NCBI GenBank assembly: GCA_023398335.1
Contig: JAEWSJ010000006.1
Location: 76,710 to 140,709, forward strand
Direction: 5' to 3'
Source: Bacillota bacterium
GTDB lineage: Bacteria > Bacillota_I > Bacilli_A > RFN20 > CAG-288
Length of the DNA: 64,000 nucleotides
Part shown: positions 38,201 through 45,045 of the stretch, one piece after another
Layout of the letters: every line of letters starts with the position of its first letter
How positions within the stretch are numbered: the stretch's first letter is position 1
The notes under the pieces: model-generated
Told to the model about the DNA's origin: nothing
What the model saw: only the letters and a program-made list of their open reading frames with translations
Databases searched by the model: none
Translations under genes and position numbers: made by a program

Positions 38201-39639
38201 ATCGATGTTAAACTAGATGCGTTAGTAAAATCAACTATTGCTTTTGTATACCCCAAGAACGCGCCGGTTCCAATTGTTTTTAGTGATGAAGGAAATGTGA
38301 GCGTTATTGTGTTTACATTTGAAGTTATAGCATTAGCATCAGCTGTTGCTGTATTTGAAAAAGCATACTCACCAATTCTTTCCAAAGTATCATTGAAGGT
38401 TATAGAGGTTAATCCGGTACAACCATAAAAGGCATAAATATTTATGTCAGTAAGGTAAGCAGGCAATGTTAATGTTGAGATTTCTGATCGATTTACAAAA
38501 GAATTTATATCTAAAACCAATGTTCTTCCATAAGCTGATTTTGCATCATCAATAGGAAATGTATCTGGAATATCTACATTAGATAGTGTTGTTCCAAGAT
38601 ACTTAATTATTGTAATTTCATAACGTAAATCAACATTAGCGTTTGAAGTGTCAATATAAGTATACAAATATAGACCATCATCTGAAAGAAGAACATTTGC
38701 AAAGCCATATTGAAGATTTAAATAAATATCATTTGTTCCAGTATTATATACATATCTCCACGTTGGGTTGGCTTTATACATTTCACTATTTGTATAATCT
38801 GTTTCAGATAATTCCATATATGTTGAAGCACCAGAATAGCAGCCTCTAAAAACATAATTACCCATAGAAGTTACTGATTTAGGAACGAAAATAAATCTTA
38901 AGTTTTTGCATTTATAGAAAGCATAATCTCCAATAGTAGTGATGCCTTTATTTAAGGTTACACGCGGAAGATTTTCGCAATAAGCAAAAGCACTATATCC
39001 AATTTCTCTAACAGAAGAAGCAAAACCAAAAGCAGAATTTACACTGATGCAAGAATTAAAGGCGTTATCTTTTACTGTAATTAATGTGGAAGGTAATTTA
39101 AACTTTGTTGCGGATGTACAAAACATAAATGTAGATTCTTCAATCTCAGTTATGCCTTCTGGAATTGTTATCTCTCCAGGTGGAGAAGATGTTGTACCAG
39201 AGTAGTTTCTAACAATTAATGATGTTAGTGAACGAGTGTTTCCAAAAGCTTGACTATCGATAAGATTAATTGTATTTGGAATCGATACTGAAGTAAGAGA
39301 GGTGTAATTAGCAAAAGCACTGTAATCAAGAGCTGTGACTTGATAATCCTTACCACCATAAGCAAAAGAATCTGGAACTATAACCGTTGTAGAAGTGCAT
39401 TTACCCATGCTAACGCAGGCTTTTTCCGTTGATAAATTTACACGATAAAACAAGCCATTTTCGTCATAATCAGCATTTGTTCCTTCAAACAATCTTGAAT
39501 AATTATCATTTACATTAATATGGTAATTTGATTCTTGTTCTACAAAAGGAGAATCACCATTTAACATAAATCCTAAGCATACTCCTGCTGCAATAGTAAC
39601 TGCAGAACAGAAGATTATATTTTTCATATTTGTTTTCAT
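35239..39639 (-). CDS. Large secreted BspA-like leucine-rich repeat protein
   Basis: 1466 residues. A signal peptide or N-terminal anchor (IIFCSAVTIAAGVCLGFML) is followed by many BspA/TpLRR (LRR_5) repeats through most of the chain, with the pattern IG..AF..C..L..I.LP..ITSIG (for example ITTIGDYAFYKCKNL near 220). Repeats are densest at 90-270, 370-600, 700-790 and 900-1420. No LPXTG motif or C-terminal membrane helix is visible, so retention would need the N-terminus or partners. Such proteins bind host matrix or other bacteria. Last gene of the c-di-GMP-riboswitch operon; GGAG lies 7 bases before ATG. Confidence 0.9.
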   Translation of the reverse strand: MKTNMKNIIFCSAVTIAAGVCLGFMLNGDSPFVEQESNYHINVNDNYSRLFEGTNADYDENGLFYRVNLSTEKACVSMGKCTSTTVIVPDSFAYGGKDYQVTALDYSAFANYTSLTSVSIPNTINLIDSQAFGNTRSLTSLIVRNYSGTTSSPPGEITIPEGITEIEESTFMFCTSATKFKLPSTLITVKDNAFNSCISVNSAFGFASSVREIGYSAFAYCENLPRVTLNKGITTIGDYAFYKCKNLRFIFVPKSVTSMGNYVFRGCYSGASTYMELSETDYTNSEMYKANPTWRYVYNTGTNDIYLNLQYGFANVLLSDDGLYLYTYIDTSNANVDLRYEITIIKYLGTTLSNVDIPDTFPIDDAKSAYGRTLVLDINSFVNRSEISTLTLPAYLTDINIYAFYGCTGLTSITFNDTLERIGEYAFSNTATADANAITSNVNTITLTFPSSLKTIGTGAFLGYTKAIVDFTNASSLTSIGENAFYNLNIQGTSYSLVFPVPNTELTIMKNAFGCGKFSSISFNSNTNTSSKVIISEYAFNNCSSVTYISLSKNITSIGNYAFSINTSSNSVLSYVYLPVTNNKITLSNFIFSNHYKAVLYTAFADANHNFTYTPGDNDSGINNANSNLVLSKDTLTNGSGYELSYTRGGTTISVFKVQNMLITYSISSFADGVYTYNGQYRYVKANSGTEIWITQYLSGTNITIPDTLESLPVTTICNYAFFNTSITKVTTGTTNLKTIGTAAFANCKSLNLFTTGSTSVSDFASSITSIGKYAFFQSILNYVSIGENVSYLGETDYTQRYYDSSGDTTAKNIITAFKYCDKITSFQINSGNTTYVGTDSVTINSVTFYPPVIYKKNVDNTTYTLLTSFGMYLNSKSSTTSWFTTTTYTYLIKDNTTAIYNYAFVNTLFVYLEAPSTLESIGAAAFAGVESDINGFSYNGTKLKSFKLTNRSTSKLAHLGNFSFYGATSMTTFDLPIKIDTEDEANPFLGSYCLRGCKTLPSLYLPSGLKIVPGFMFDQCDSIATVVIPDTVTIIGTVAFWGCKALTKIAPTEAELSNISTGTIKLPKELLELGKRYGNHTGEVFTGCTKINYVDLQSSAITVINFETFKNCSNLIAVYNFPTSVTSINSNAFLSCSSLKGLTTGTSATSTIKIPSAITMIDTSAFQSCSSITNLNFSSASNLVTINNNSFRSCSSISTITFTNASKLNAINDSAFMSCTSIKSISFSGVTSLKNINLNAFSGCTSLATADFTGATSLIAIRQSAFQGDTALYSIKFSSANANFNLIGTSAFSGCTNSNFTVVDLSACSKLSKINSNAFEKCAYLTTFIFPTSTTALTLEPNAFNGCTRLNRTSADTANYFYIPEKVTLLNNNLFKNCTALVHVVVLNKDIKMNNTIFSGCTSLSRVYLKSTLNQYTTLKDNNSISTSWFDGTPSSAKMVFYSEGTPDVAGYIYWHYVNNVITEY

Positions 39640-39657
39640 AAAATATTCTCCTTTCTA

Positions 39658-42408
39658 TTAACTTGCTTCCCAAGTTATAAATTCTGTAACATATAGAACA
39701 TCATCGAAATATACATTTTTGTTAGCATCATTCCATATGATTATTTTTAATAGATTGGCGGGTTTGTTTATATATATTATACCATTAGTTGAGGTTGTTT
39801 TTATTGTCCCTGAAGAAGTACTGAAGGATGCTTGATAAGTTAGGTATGCTCGACATTCCTCAATTGTTTTAGCGGTGTTTTGATTTGGATCGTAAATAAG
39901 GAAGTCAACATTAGCGATAACATCACTACCGAAGTTGACTATCTTTTCGTCACCTGCATTGCCCGCTTCTTGTCCTTGAGCAGCAATGTAATATATTTGA
40001 CACGATTTATCAGGTGTACCAATAAAATAATCCCCTTGAGGTAACTTGAATGTATGTGCAAATAATTTTTCTCCATTTTGTTCAAAAGTTCCAGTGTTAG
40101 AAGTAAATTGACCACTGGTTGATTCAAAATTAAAGTAAGTAAAATCATCTTTTCCTAAAGTGGAAGAAGGAACATACATTGAATATGATGGCTTTTTACC
40201 TAATGCGTTTGCAGAAGTATTATATGTAGTATTTAAAGAGTATTTTTTATCATATACAGAAACATAACTTCCAGCTGTAGCATTTGATGAAGCAATAACG
40301 GTGACATTAGCACCATTTTTATTACTAATAGAGAAATCAACACTCTTAGTTGCATAAAGGGAATCATTAAGAGTGATAGTTGGAATCGCACCTGTTGAGT
40401 TAGCATTTAAAGATAGATAAGAATCAATAGAGGTGATATTTGATGTTGTTTCTGTTTCAGTATTAACGTTTTTAATCATCAGTCCAAAATTCTTAGTCCC
40501 AGGAGTAACAGATTGACCATTCTTATCGATTAACTTATATTTGAAATACTCTTTAATAAAACTATTGTTAACATTGGAAAAATAATTATTTTCAAGGGCG
40601 TCAGAAGATTGTAAATCAAACTTCATAATAAAGTTTGTGTTTTTTTCTAAAGCTGGACTCCATGTATTAGCATCAGCATATGATGGTAATGTAGGGAAAT
40701 TAAATATTCTATTTTGTAAATTTGTTGAATCGTATCCCCAACCTCTAACTGGGCTGCTACCATATTCTGTAGAAGTTATATTTGAATCATAGTATTCTGC
40801 GGTTGTATAGTAAACACTATTAAAGGCTTCAGAACGCTTAGTTACGTAATAACGATTTAAACTTTCGTTCTCTTTTTCTTGAACTAAGGCATAGTCATCT
40901 GTAATCATTTTAAAAATTCCTAAACCTCTGTTCATCTTTTCTTCATCTTTAATAAGTTGTTTTCCGACAAAGTGAACAGAATCTGTCGTTGAAGAAATAG
41001 GGGATTCTATAACTGTGGCATCAACTGGTTTTAATTTTTTTACAAGATACTTGTAATAAATGTTCTCAGAATCACCATTTGCAAAATAATAATGGTAGGC
41101 AGGATTATTACCAAATTCAGCTGCTTCAATTGTATTTGTGCCTAAAATTGTATCATAGACGTTTGTGAAGTTAATTAATCCTGTATCTCCAGAATTTGCT
41201 AAAGCCTCGGAAGGGGTTATGACATTGTCAATGTTTATTCCTACTTCGCCTATGAGTCCAGAATCTGTTTCAGATAAAAGAGCAGTGGAGGCTGAAGTAA
41301 TATAGTTATTTTCATTAGTTCCTTGATAAACATAAGCGTTCTTACACGAACCATCACAGTGACCAATAATATAACCAACATTATTGCCATGGATATATGG
41401 TGAAGTTGAGTCACCATCTTTTATAGCTTTTAAAGTAATAACAGGGACTCCATCGGTAATAGTATTTACTATACCAATTTTATAAGATCCTAAAATTCGT
41501 GAATAAATAATACCGTTGTAGTATTTTGAAGCGGTGAAATAGACACGGGTGTATATTGTTGATGTGCTTGAAATGAAATTCGTATTTTCCTTTAACGCAG
41601 CTAAATTAATAGCAAAATTTTTATTTGCTAAATTGTAAGTTAATACATCGTTAGCACAACGAGCATTATAAGTGTAGCCAGTAGTTGTTGGATATGTAAC
41701 ATCAAGAGTATCAGTATCTGTTAATGTAGGTGAAAGAAACTCTGTAGTAGTGTTAATATCAGTAACACCAGAAGCATTATGGAATCCTAAGCCAATACAG
41801 AAGGTTGTGGTATATAAGTCTCCTATGGCGGTGTTTGAATAACCATTATTTAACATTTTTAGATTTGTAAAACGAATTTGTTCAACATTAGAATTTGAGG
41901 CGGTATAGCCGAAAACACCATTATCTTCTGGAGAGCCATTTATTGTTAAGTTATTAATGGTTAAATTATTCCCATTAAATGAAGAGAAGAATGGTTGACC
42001 GGTACTACCGATTGGAATAAATGTTGAAGAGTAATTAGTCATATCTAGAACGTTTGTAGTTGTGGCATCAGCAGAATCACCTGTATATACAACTGGATTA
42101 CCACTAGTATCACCTTTAAGACCAACTTTTCCTAACTCAAAGTAATATTTTTCATTGGTAAAAACTCCTAATGATTGTAAACGAGTTAGGTTGTAGAAGT
42201 GATTTGGTCTTGTAATAACAAATGGATCTTCTTTGGTACCGACACCTTCTTCAAAGTATGATTGTAAACCAACCTGGCCTTGAATTTTATTTGAGTCATA
42301 ACCATTAACGTATACCTTAAAAAGAGCGTATGTTGGTACGATAACAATTGATGAGGCGATGATTAAAGTTCCAGCTGCGCATAGATGCTTTTTCAATGAA
42401 CTCATCAT
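39658..42408 (-). CDS. Secreted surface protein, TasA/SipW-type N-terminus (916 aa)
   Basis: The N-terminus has a basic stretch, a hydrophobic segment and VPTYALFKVYVNGYD, like SipW-processed proteins. Next comes GTKEDPFVITRPNHFYNLTR (about 56-75), resembling the segment before GLUG-type repeats, and a beta-helix-like stretch LTINNLTINGSPEDNGVFGY near 150. The rest is Thr/Ser/Asn/Tyr-rich beta structure with few cysteines. No known enzyme motif. It starts two bases after the preceding stop and is followed after 18 bases by the LRR gene, so it is translated from the same operon. Function not known; extracellular structural or adhesive role inferred. Confidence 0.75.
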   Translation of the reverse strand: MMSSLKKHLCAAGTLIIASSIVIVPTYALFKVYVNGYDSNKIQGQVGLQSYFEEGVGTKEDPFVITRPNHFYNLTRLQSLGVFTNEKYYFELGKVGLKGDTSGNPVVYTGDSADATTTNVLDMTNYSSTFIPIGSTGQPFFSSFNGNNLTINNLTINGSPEDNGVFGYTASNSNVEQIRFTNLKMLNNGYSNTAIGDLYTTTFCIGLGFHNASGVTDINTTTEFLSPTLTDTDTLDVTYPTTTGYTYNARCANDVLTYNLANKNFAINLAALKENTNFISSTSTIYTRVYFTASKYYNGIIYSRILGSYKIGIVNTITDGVPVITLKAIKDGDSTSPYIHGNNVGYIIGHCDGSCKNAYVYQGTNENNYITSASTALLSETDSGLIGEVGINIDNVITPSEALANSGDTGLINFTNVYDTILGTNTIEAAEFGNNPAYHYYFANGDSENIYYKYLVKKLKPVDATVIESPISSTTDSVHFVGKQLIKDEEKMNRGLGIFKMITDDYALVQEKENESLNRYYVTKRSEAFNSVYYTTAEYYDSNITSTEYGSSPVRGWGYDSTNLQNRIFNFPTLPSYADANTWSPALEKNTNFIMKFDLQSSDALENNYFSNVNNSFIKEYFKYKLIDKNGQSVTPGTKNFGLMIKNVNTETETTSNITSIDSYLSLNANSTGAIPTITLNDSLYATKSVDFSISNKNGANVTVIASSNATAGSYVSVYDKKYSLNTTYNTSANALGKKPSYSMYVPSSTLGKDDFTYFNFESTSGQFTSNTGTFEQNGEKLFAHTFKLPQGDYFIGTPDKSCQIYYIAAQGQEAGNAGDEKIVNFGSDVIANVDFLIYDPNQNTAKTIEECRAYLTYQASFSTSSGTIKTTSTNGIIYINKPANLLKIIIWNDANKNVYFDDVLYVTEFITWEAS

Positions 42409-42409
42409 A

Positions 42410-43228
42410 TTATATTTGCTCCGCTACAATTGTGAAATTGTAGTCCATATCTAAAGTGTAAGGGTTTGTTAATTCAAGTGCTTGGAAGTAATTAATGCAA
42501 GCGGCTTGGTTGTAATCAATACTTAAATAAAATGTGATATTTTGAATTTGATCTTCACCTATAGCGGTAATTGAAGGAATCTCATAGAGATTTATCTCAG
42601 AAACACTATTAGAGAAAAAATTAACTCTATTAGAAGAAACACCTTCAAATAATTTTTTGTTAGTATAAAACACTTTATCTTTATCTGCGGTATAAGTAGT
42701 ATCTACAACAGCGGTGTCATAAGCACTTGAACTAATGGATAAAAAATCCATAAAGTCACTTGCTCTTAAAGTCCTTTTTGTATCATCATCGGTAATCCAA
42801 GAAGCTTTTTTAGTAGCTTTCATAGTTAGTTTATAGTTGATGGATGAACGATAATTCAAAGATATTTTAAGTACGACGTTTGTGTTTAAATCTGAAACTG
42901 ATTTATCTGGGTTAATTGTTAAGTAGGCTGGATCGAACATGTTCATCATATATTGGGCGGTAGTAGTAGTTAGTTGATATGGATCGTGTACTGCACCATC
43001 TTTAGAATTATAATCAATCAGCGTTGTTCCATTAATATAAGGGAATTCAAAACGATATAATTCGATGGAAGAAGAATCAATAGATAATGAACCTGAAGTA
43101 ATAATATTTATAATATCAACATTCTTATTGTAATTTATCCAAGCAAAAGATACGCCACTAACAACTAGAGTAGTGGAAGAGAAAGCGATAATTCCAAGCT
43201 GAAGAAATTTAATTGTTTTCTTATTCAT
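42410..43228 (-). CDS. Camelysin/TasA-like secreted protein (272 aa)
   Basis: Signal LGIIAFSSTTLVVSGVSFAWINYNKN followed by IITSGSLSIDSSSIELY is the pattern of SipW-dependent proteins, in which an A-W/F-F step after the hydrophobic core precedes a T.G.L.L strand. The remaining 200 residues are beta-rich. TasA and CalY/camelysin of this type polymerise into matrix fibres in Bacillus. Family assignment is by signal and general form only. The start overlaps the upstream gene by eight bases. Confidence 0.7.
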   Translation of the reverse strand: MNKKTIKFLQLGIIAFSSTTLVVSGVSFAWINYNKNVDIINIITSGSLSIDSSSIELYRFEFPYINGTTLIDYNSKDGAVHDPYQLTTTTAQYMMNMFDPAYLTINPDKSVSDLNTNVVLKISLNYRSSINYKLTMKATKKASWITDDDTKRTLRASDFMDFLSISSSAYDTAVVDTTYTADKDKVFYTNKKLFEGVSSNRVNFFSNSVSEINLYEIPSITAIGEDQIQNITFYLSIDYNQAACINYFQALELTNPYTLDMDYNFTIVAEQI

Positions 43229-44735
43229 TGGCTAAAGTCCACCTTGCATACAAAGTAATATTGTTTGTGTAATTTGAAATTGTTGTTGATGTAACTAAAT
43301 TTCCACCTAAAGTAGAATCGTACCAACCAACAAAAACATAACCTCCTCTTTCAGGAACTGGTAATGTTCCTAAAACATTGCCATAGGTAGCAGTAATAGG
43401 AGTACACTTGGTGCCGTTTTGTGAATCGAATGTAATTGTTATCACAAGCGGACTAAATTGAGCATAGTAAGTTTTGTCATCGGTAAAATGACAAATATCA
43501 ATATCTCGTAATTTTGTTCCACCTGTAGCTTTATCATACCAGCCGTTAAAGATATGACCTTTTTTGTATGGAACTGGAAGAGAACCGATAGATGAGCCAT
43601 AAGTAACACCATATGTAGTAACATTTGGTGATATTGATGTTCCGCCGTTTGTGGAATAATCTAGGGTTAGAGTTGAGGTATCTGGAGTCCAATGGGCGTA
43701 GAGATGCGAAAGACCTTTTACCATTGTTGAAGTAGCAGTATATTGTGTTCCTCCTTCAATTTTATCGAACCAACCAGCAAAAGTATAACCATTACGTGTT
43801 GGATCTTCGAAATTACTTAAGAAAGACATTGCTTCACCAACCGAAGGAAAATAAGGCTTTTTGGTATCAATCGTACTGTTTGTTGCGCCGTTAAGTGAAA
43901 TCCAGACTTCATTTACATTGCGAGGAACAATTGATAATTCTTTAATTTCAAAGCTTAATCCAGAATAGGCTGTAGAATTTCCGTTGACGTTTTTAACGTA
44001 ATTAGTAATATTGTTGTCTGTGGAATATTCCGAATAATACGTTGATTCCGAATCGGAGTAACCAATGGTAAAAAGGAATACAACTGTATTTGTAACTGCG
44101 GTATATGGAAAAATAAGTGAATTTGATATTTCATATGGACCTTTTTCATCTAAATCGAAATTGAATGAATTAACATGAGAAGTAGAATTGATAAAATTAG
44201 TAGCAAAAGTACTTGCGTTTTCAGCAGTTGAATAAGTGAAAGAAGTTCCAGTTATGGAGATAGCAGAGGCTAGACAAATACCGCTTTTTTTATATAAGTC
44301 GAATTCAGTTTTAGATGGTAATGAAATAAAATTTGAAAGATTAAATTTAATTAATTTTTCATAGGTAAAATTAGATATAACTTCAATTGCAAAAGTATAT
44401 CTAAATTGTGGGGCTGAATTTGCAATATTGAATAAAGTATTTGTTAATTCTTTGGTTGGTTCAGCAAAATCTGTTTCATAGTTAACAGATTCTATTCCTG
44501 AAGTTGTAGAAGTATAACCACAATACTTTTTTGAGGTGTCACCATCTTTGAAATTGTATTTGTAGTACTTTGCTTTAATACTTAATCCAGATCCAACGGA
44601 AATAGAGTTATATGTTAAGTTTGTATTTCTGTTTGCAATAAACCAAGCAAAAGAAGAAATAGTTAAAACGAACACTGAAAAAACGACCATACATAGGTTT
44701 AATGCTAAAACTAAATATCTTTTTTTCAATTTCAT
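43221..44735 (-). CDS. TasA-type secreted protein with three InlB B-repeats
   Basis: First gene of the operon, 504 residues. The signal region VVFSVFVLTISSFAWFIANRN followed by SISVGSGLSIKAKYY is SipW/TasA-like. A beta-rich region extends to about 270. Three Listeria-Bacteroides (InlB B / Flg_new) repeats follow at about 285-350, 355-430 and 432-502, each ending in a form of GYTFAGWFDK..GG...Y.HW or GHIFNGWYDK. B-repeats are found in adhesins and cell-surface proteins. RBS AAGGAGC is 7 bases before ATG and is preceded by the c-di-GMP riboswitch. Confidence 0.82.
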   Translation of the reverse strand: MKLKKRYLVLALNLCMVVFSVFVLTISSFAWFIANRNTNLTYNSISVGSGLSIKAKYYKYNFKDGDTSKKYCGYTSTTSGIESVNYETDFAEPTKELTNTLFNIANSAPQFRYTFAIEVISNFTYEKLIKFNLSNFISLPSKTEFDLYKKSGICLASAISITGTSFTYSTAENASTFATNFINSTSHVNSFNFDLDEKGPYEISNSLIFPYTAVTNTVVFLFTIGYSDSESTYYSEYSTDNNITNYVKNVNGNSTAYSGLSFEIKELSIVPRNVNEVWISLNGATNSTIDTKKPYFPSVGEAMSFLSNFEDPTRNGYTFAGWFDKIEGGTQYTATSTMVKGLSHLYAHWTPDTSTLTLDYSTNGGTSISPNVTTYGVTYGSSIGSLPVPYKKGHIFNGWYDKATGGTKLRDIDICHFTDDKTYYAQFSPLVITITFDSQNGTKCTPITATYGNVLGTLPVPERGGYVFVGWYDSTLGGNLVTSTTISNYTNNITLYARWTLANE

Positions 44736-44765
44736 TAAAGCTCCTTTTTTTGTAGACGTTGCGAT

Positions 44766-44852
44766 AGATTATGGTTGCAACTGGCTATCCTAACAAAAAA
44801 GAGGATCCTTTAGTTTTGCGTCACTAGATTACTCTAGTTTTGCCTTTTTTTA
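44766..44852 (-). ncRNA. Class I cyclic-di-GMP riboswitch (GEMM)
   Basis: Minus strand: AAGGCAAAACTAG, ATCTAGTGACGCAAAACT, AAAGGATCCT, then TAGGATAGCCAGTTGC. The GGCAAA...GACGCAAA pair around the CTAGA/TCTAG hairpin and the second arm with AGCCAGTT are GEMM hallmarks; ATCCT/AGGAT and AACT/AGTT form the second helix. A G is kept where c-di-GMP types have G and cGAMP types have A. No terminator follows: GTTGC/GCAAC could pair across the 3' edge and CCTCTTTTTTG could pair with CAAAAAAAGGAG at the ribosome binding site, so control may be translational. It heads the four-gene surface operon. Confidence 0.82.
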
Positions 44853-44860
44853 ACGTTATT

Positions 44861-44889
44861 AGTATCGTACTTTTTTCAAAAAAAATCAA
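44861..44889 (-). promoter_or_regulatory. Promoter of the surface-protein operon
   Basis: Minus strand TTGATT (44889-44884), 17 bases, GATACT (44866-44861), which places the transcript start close to the 5' edge of the riboswitch. Confidence 0.65.
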
Positions 44890-44994
44890 GTGCTTATATA
44901 TTATATATATACTTCTTTCAATAATTACTCTTTTATCAAGTTAATAATTTATTTAATTTTCAACTGCTTTTTTGTTAAAAAGCATTCCTTTTCA

Positions 44995-45023
44995 TTGAGT
45001 TTACGAAATGTATGTATTATATT
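44995..45023 (+). promoter_or_regulatory. Promoter of the M16C peptidase gene
   Basis: TTGAGT (44995-45000), 17 bases, TATATT (45018-45023), 22 bases before ATG. It is divergent from the surface operon. A hairpin GCTTTTT/AAAAAGC at about 44966-44983 lies between the two promoters. Confidence 0.6.
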
Positions 45024-45045
45024 GATAAAAGATTGAGAGGAAAAA

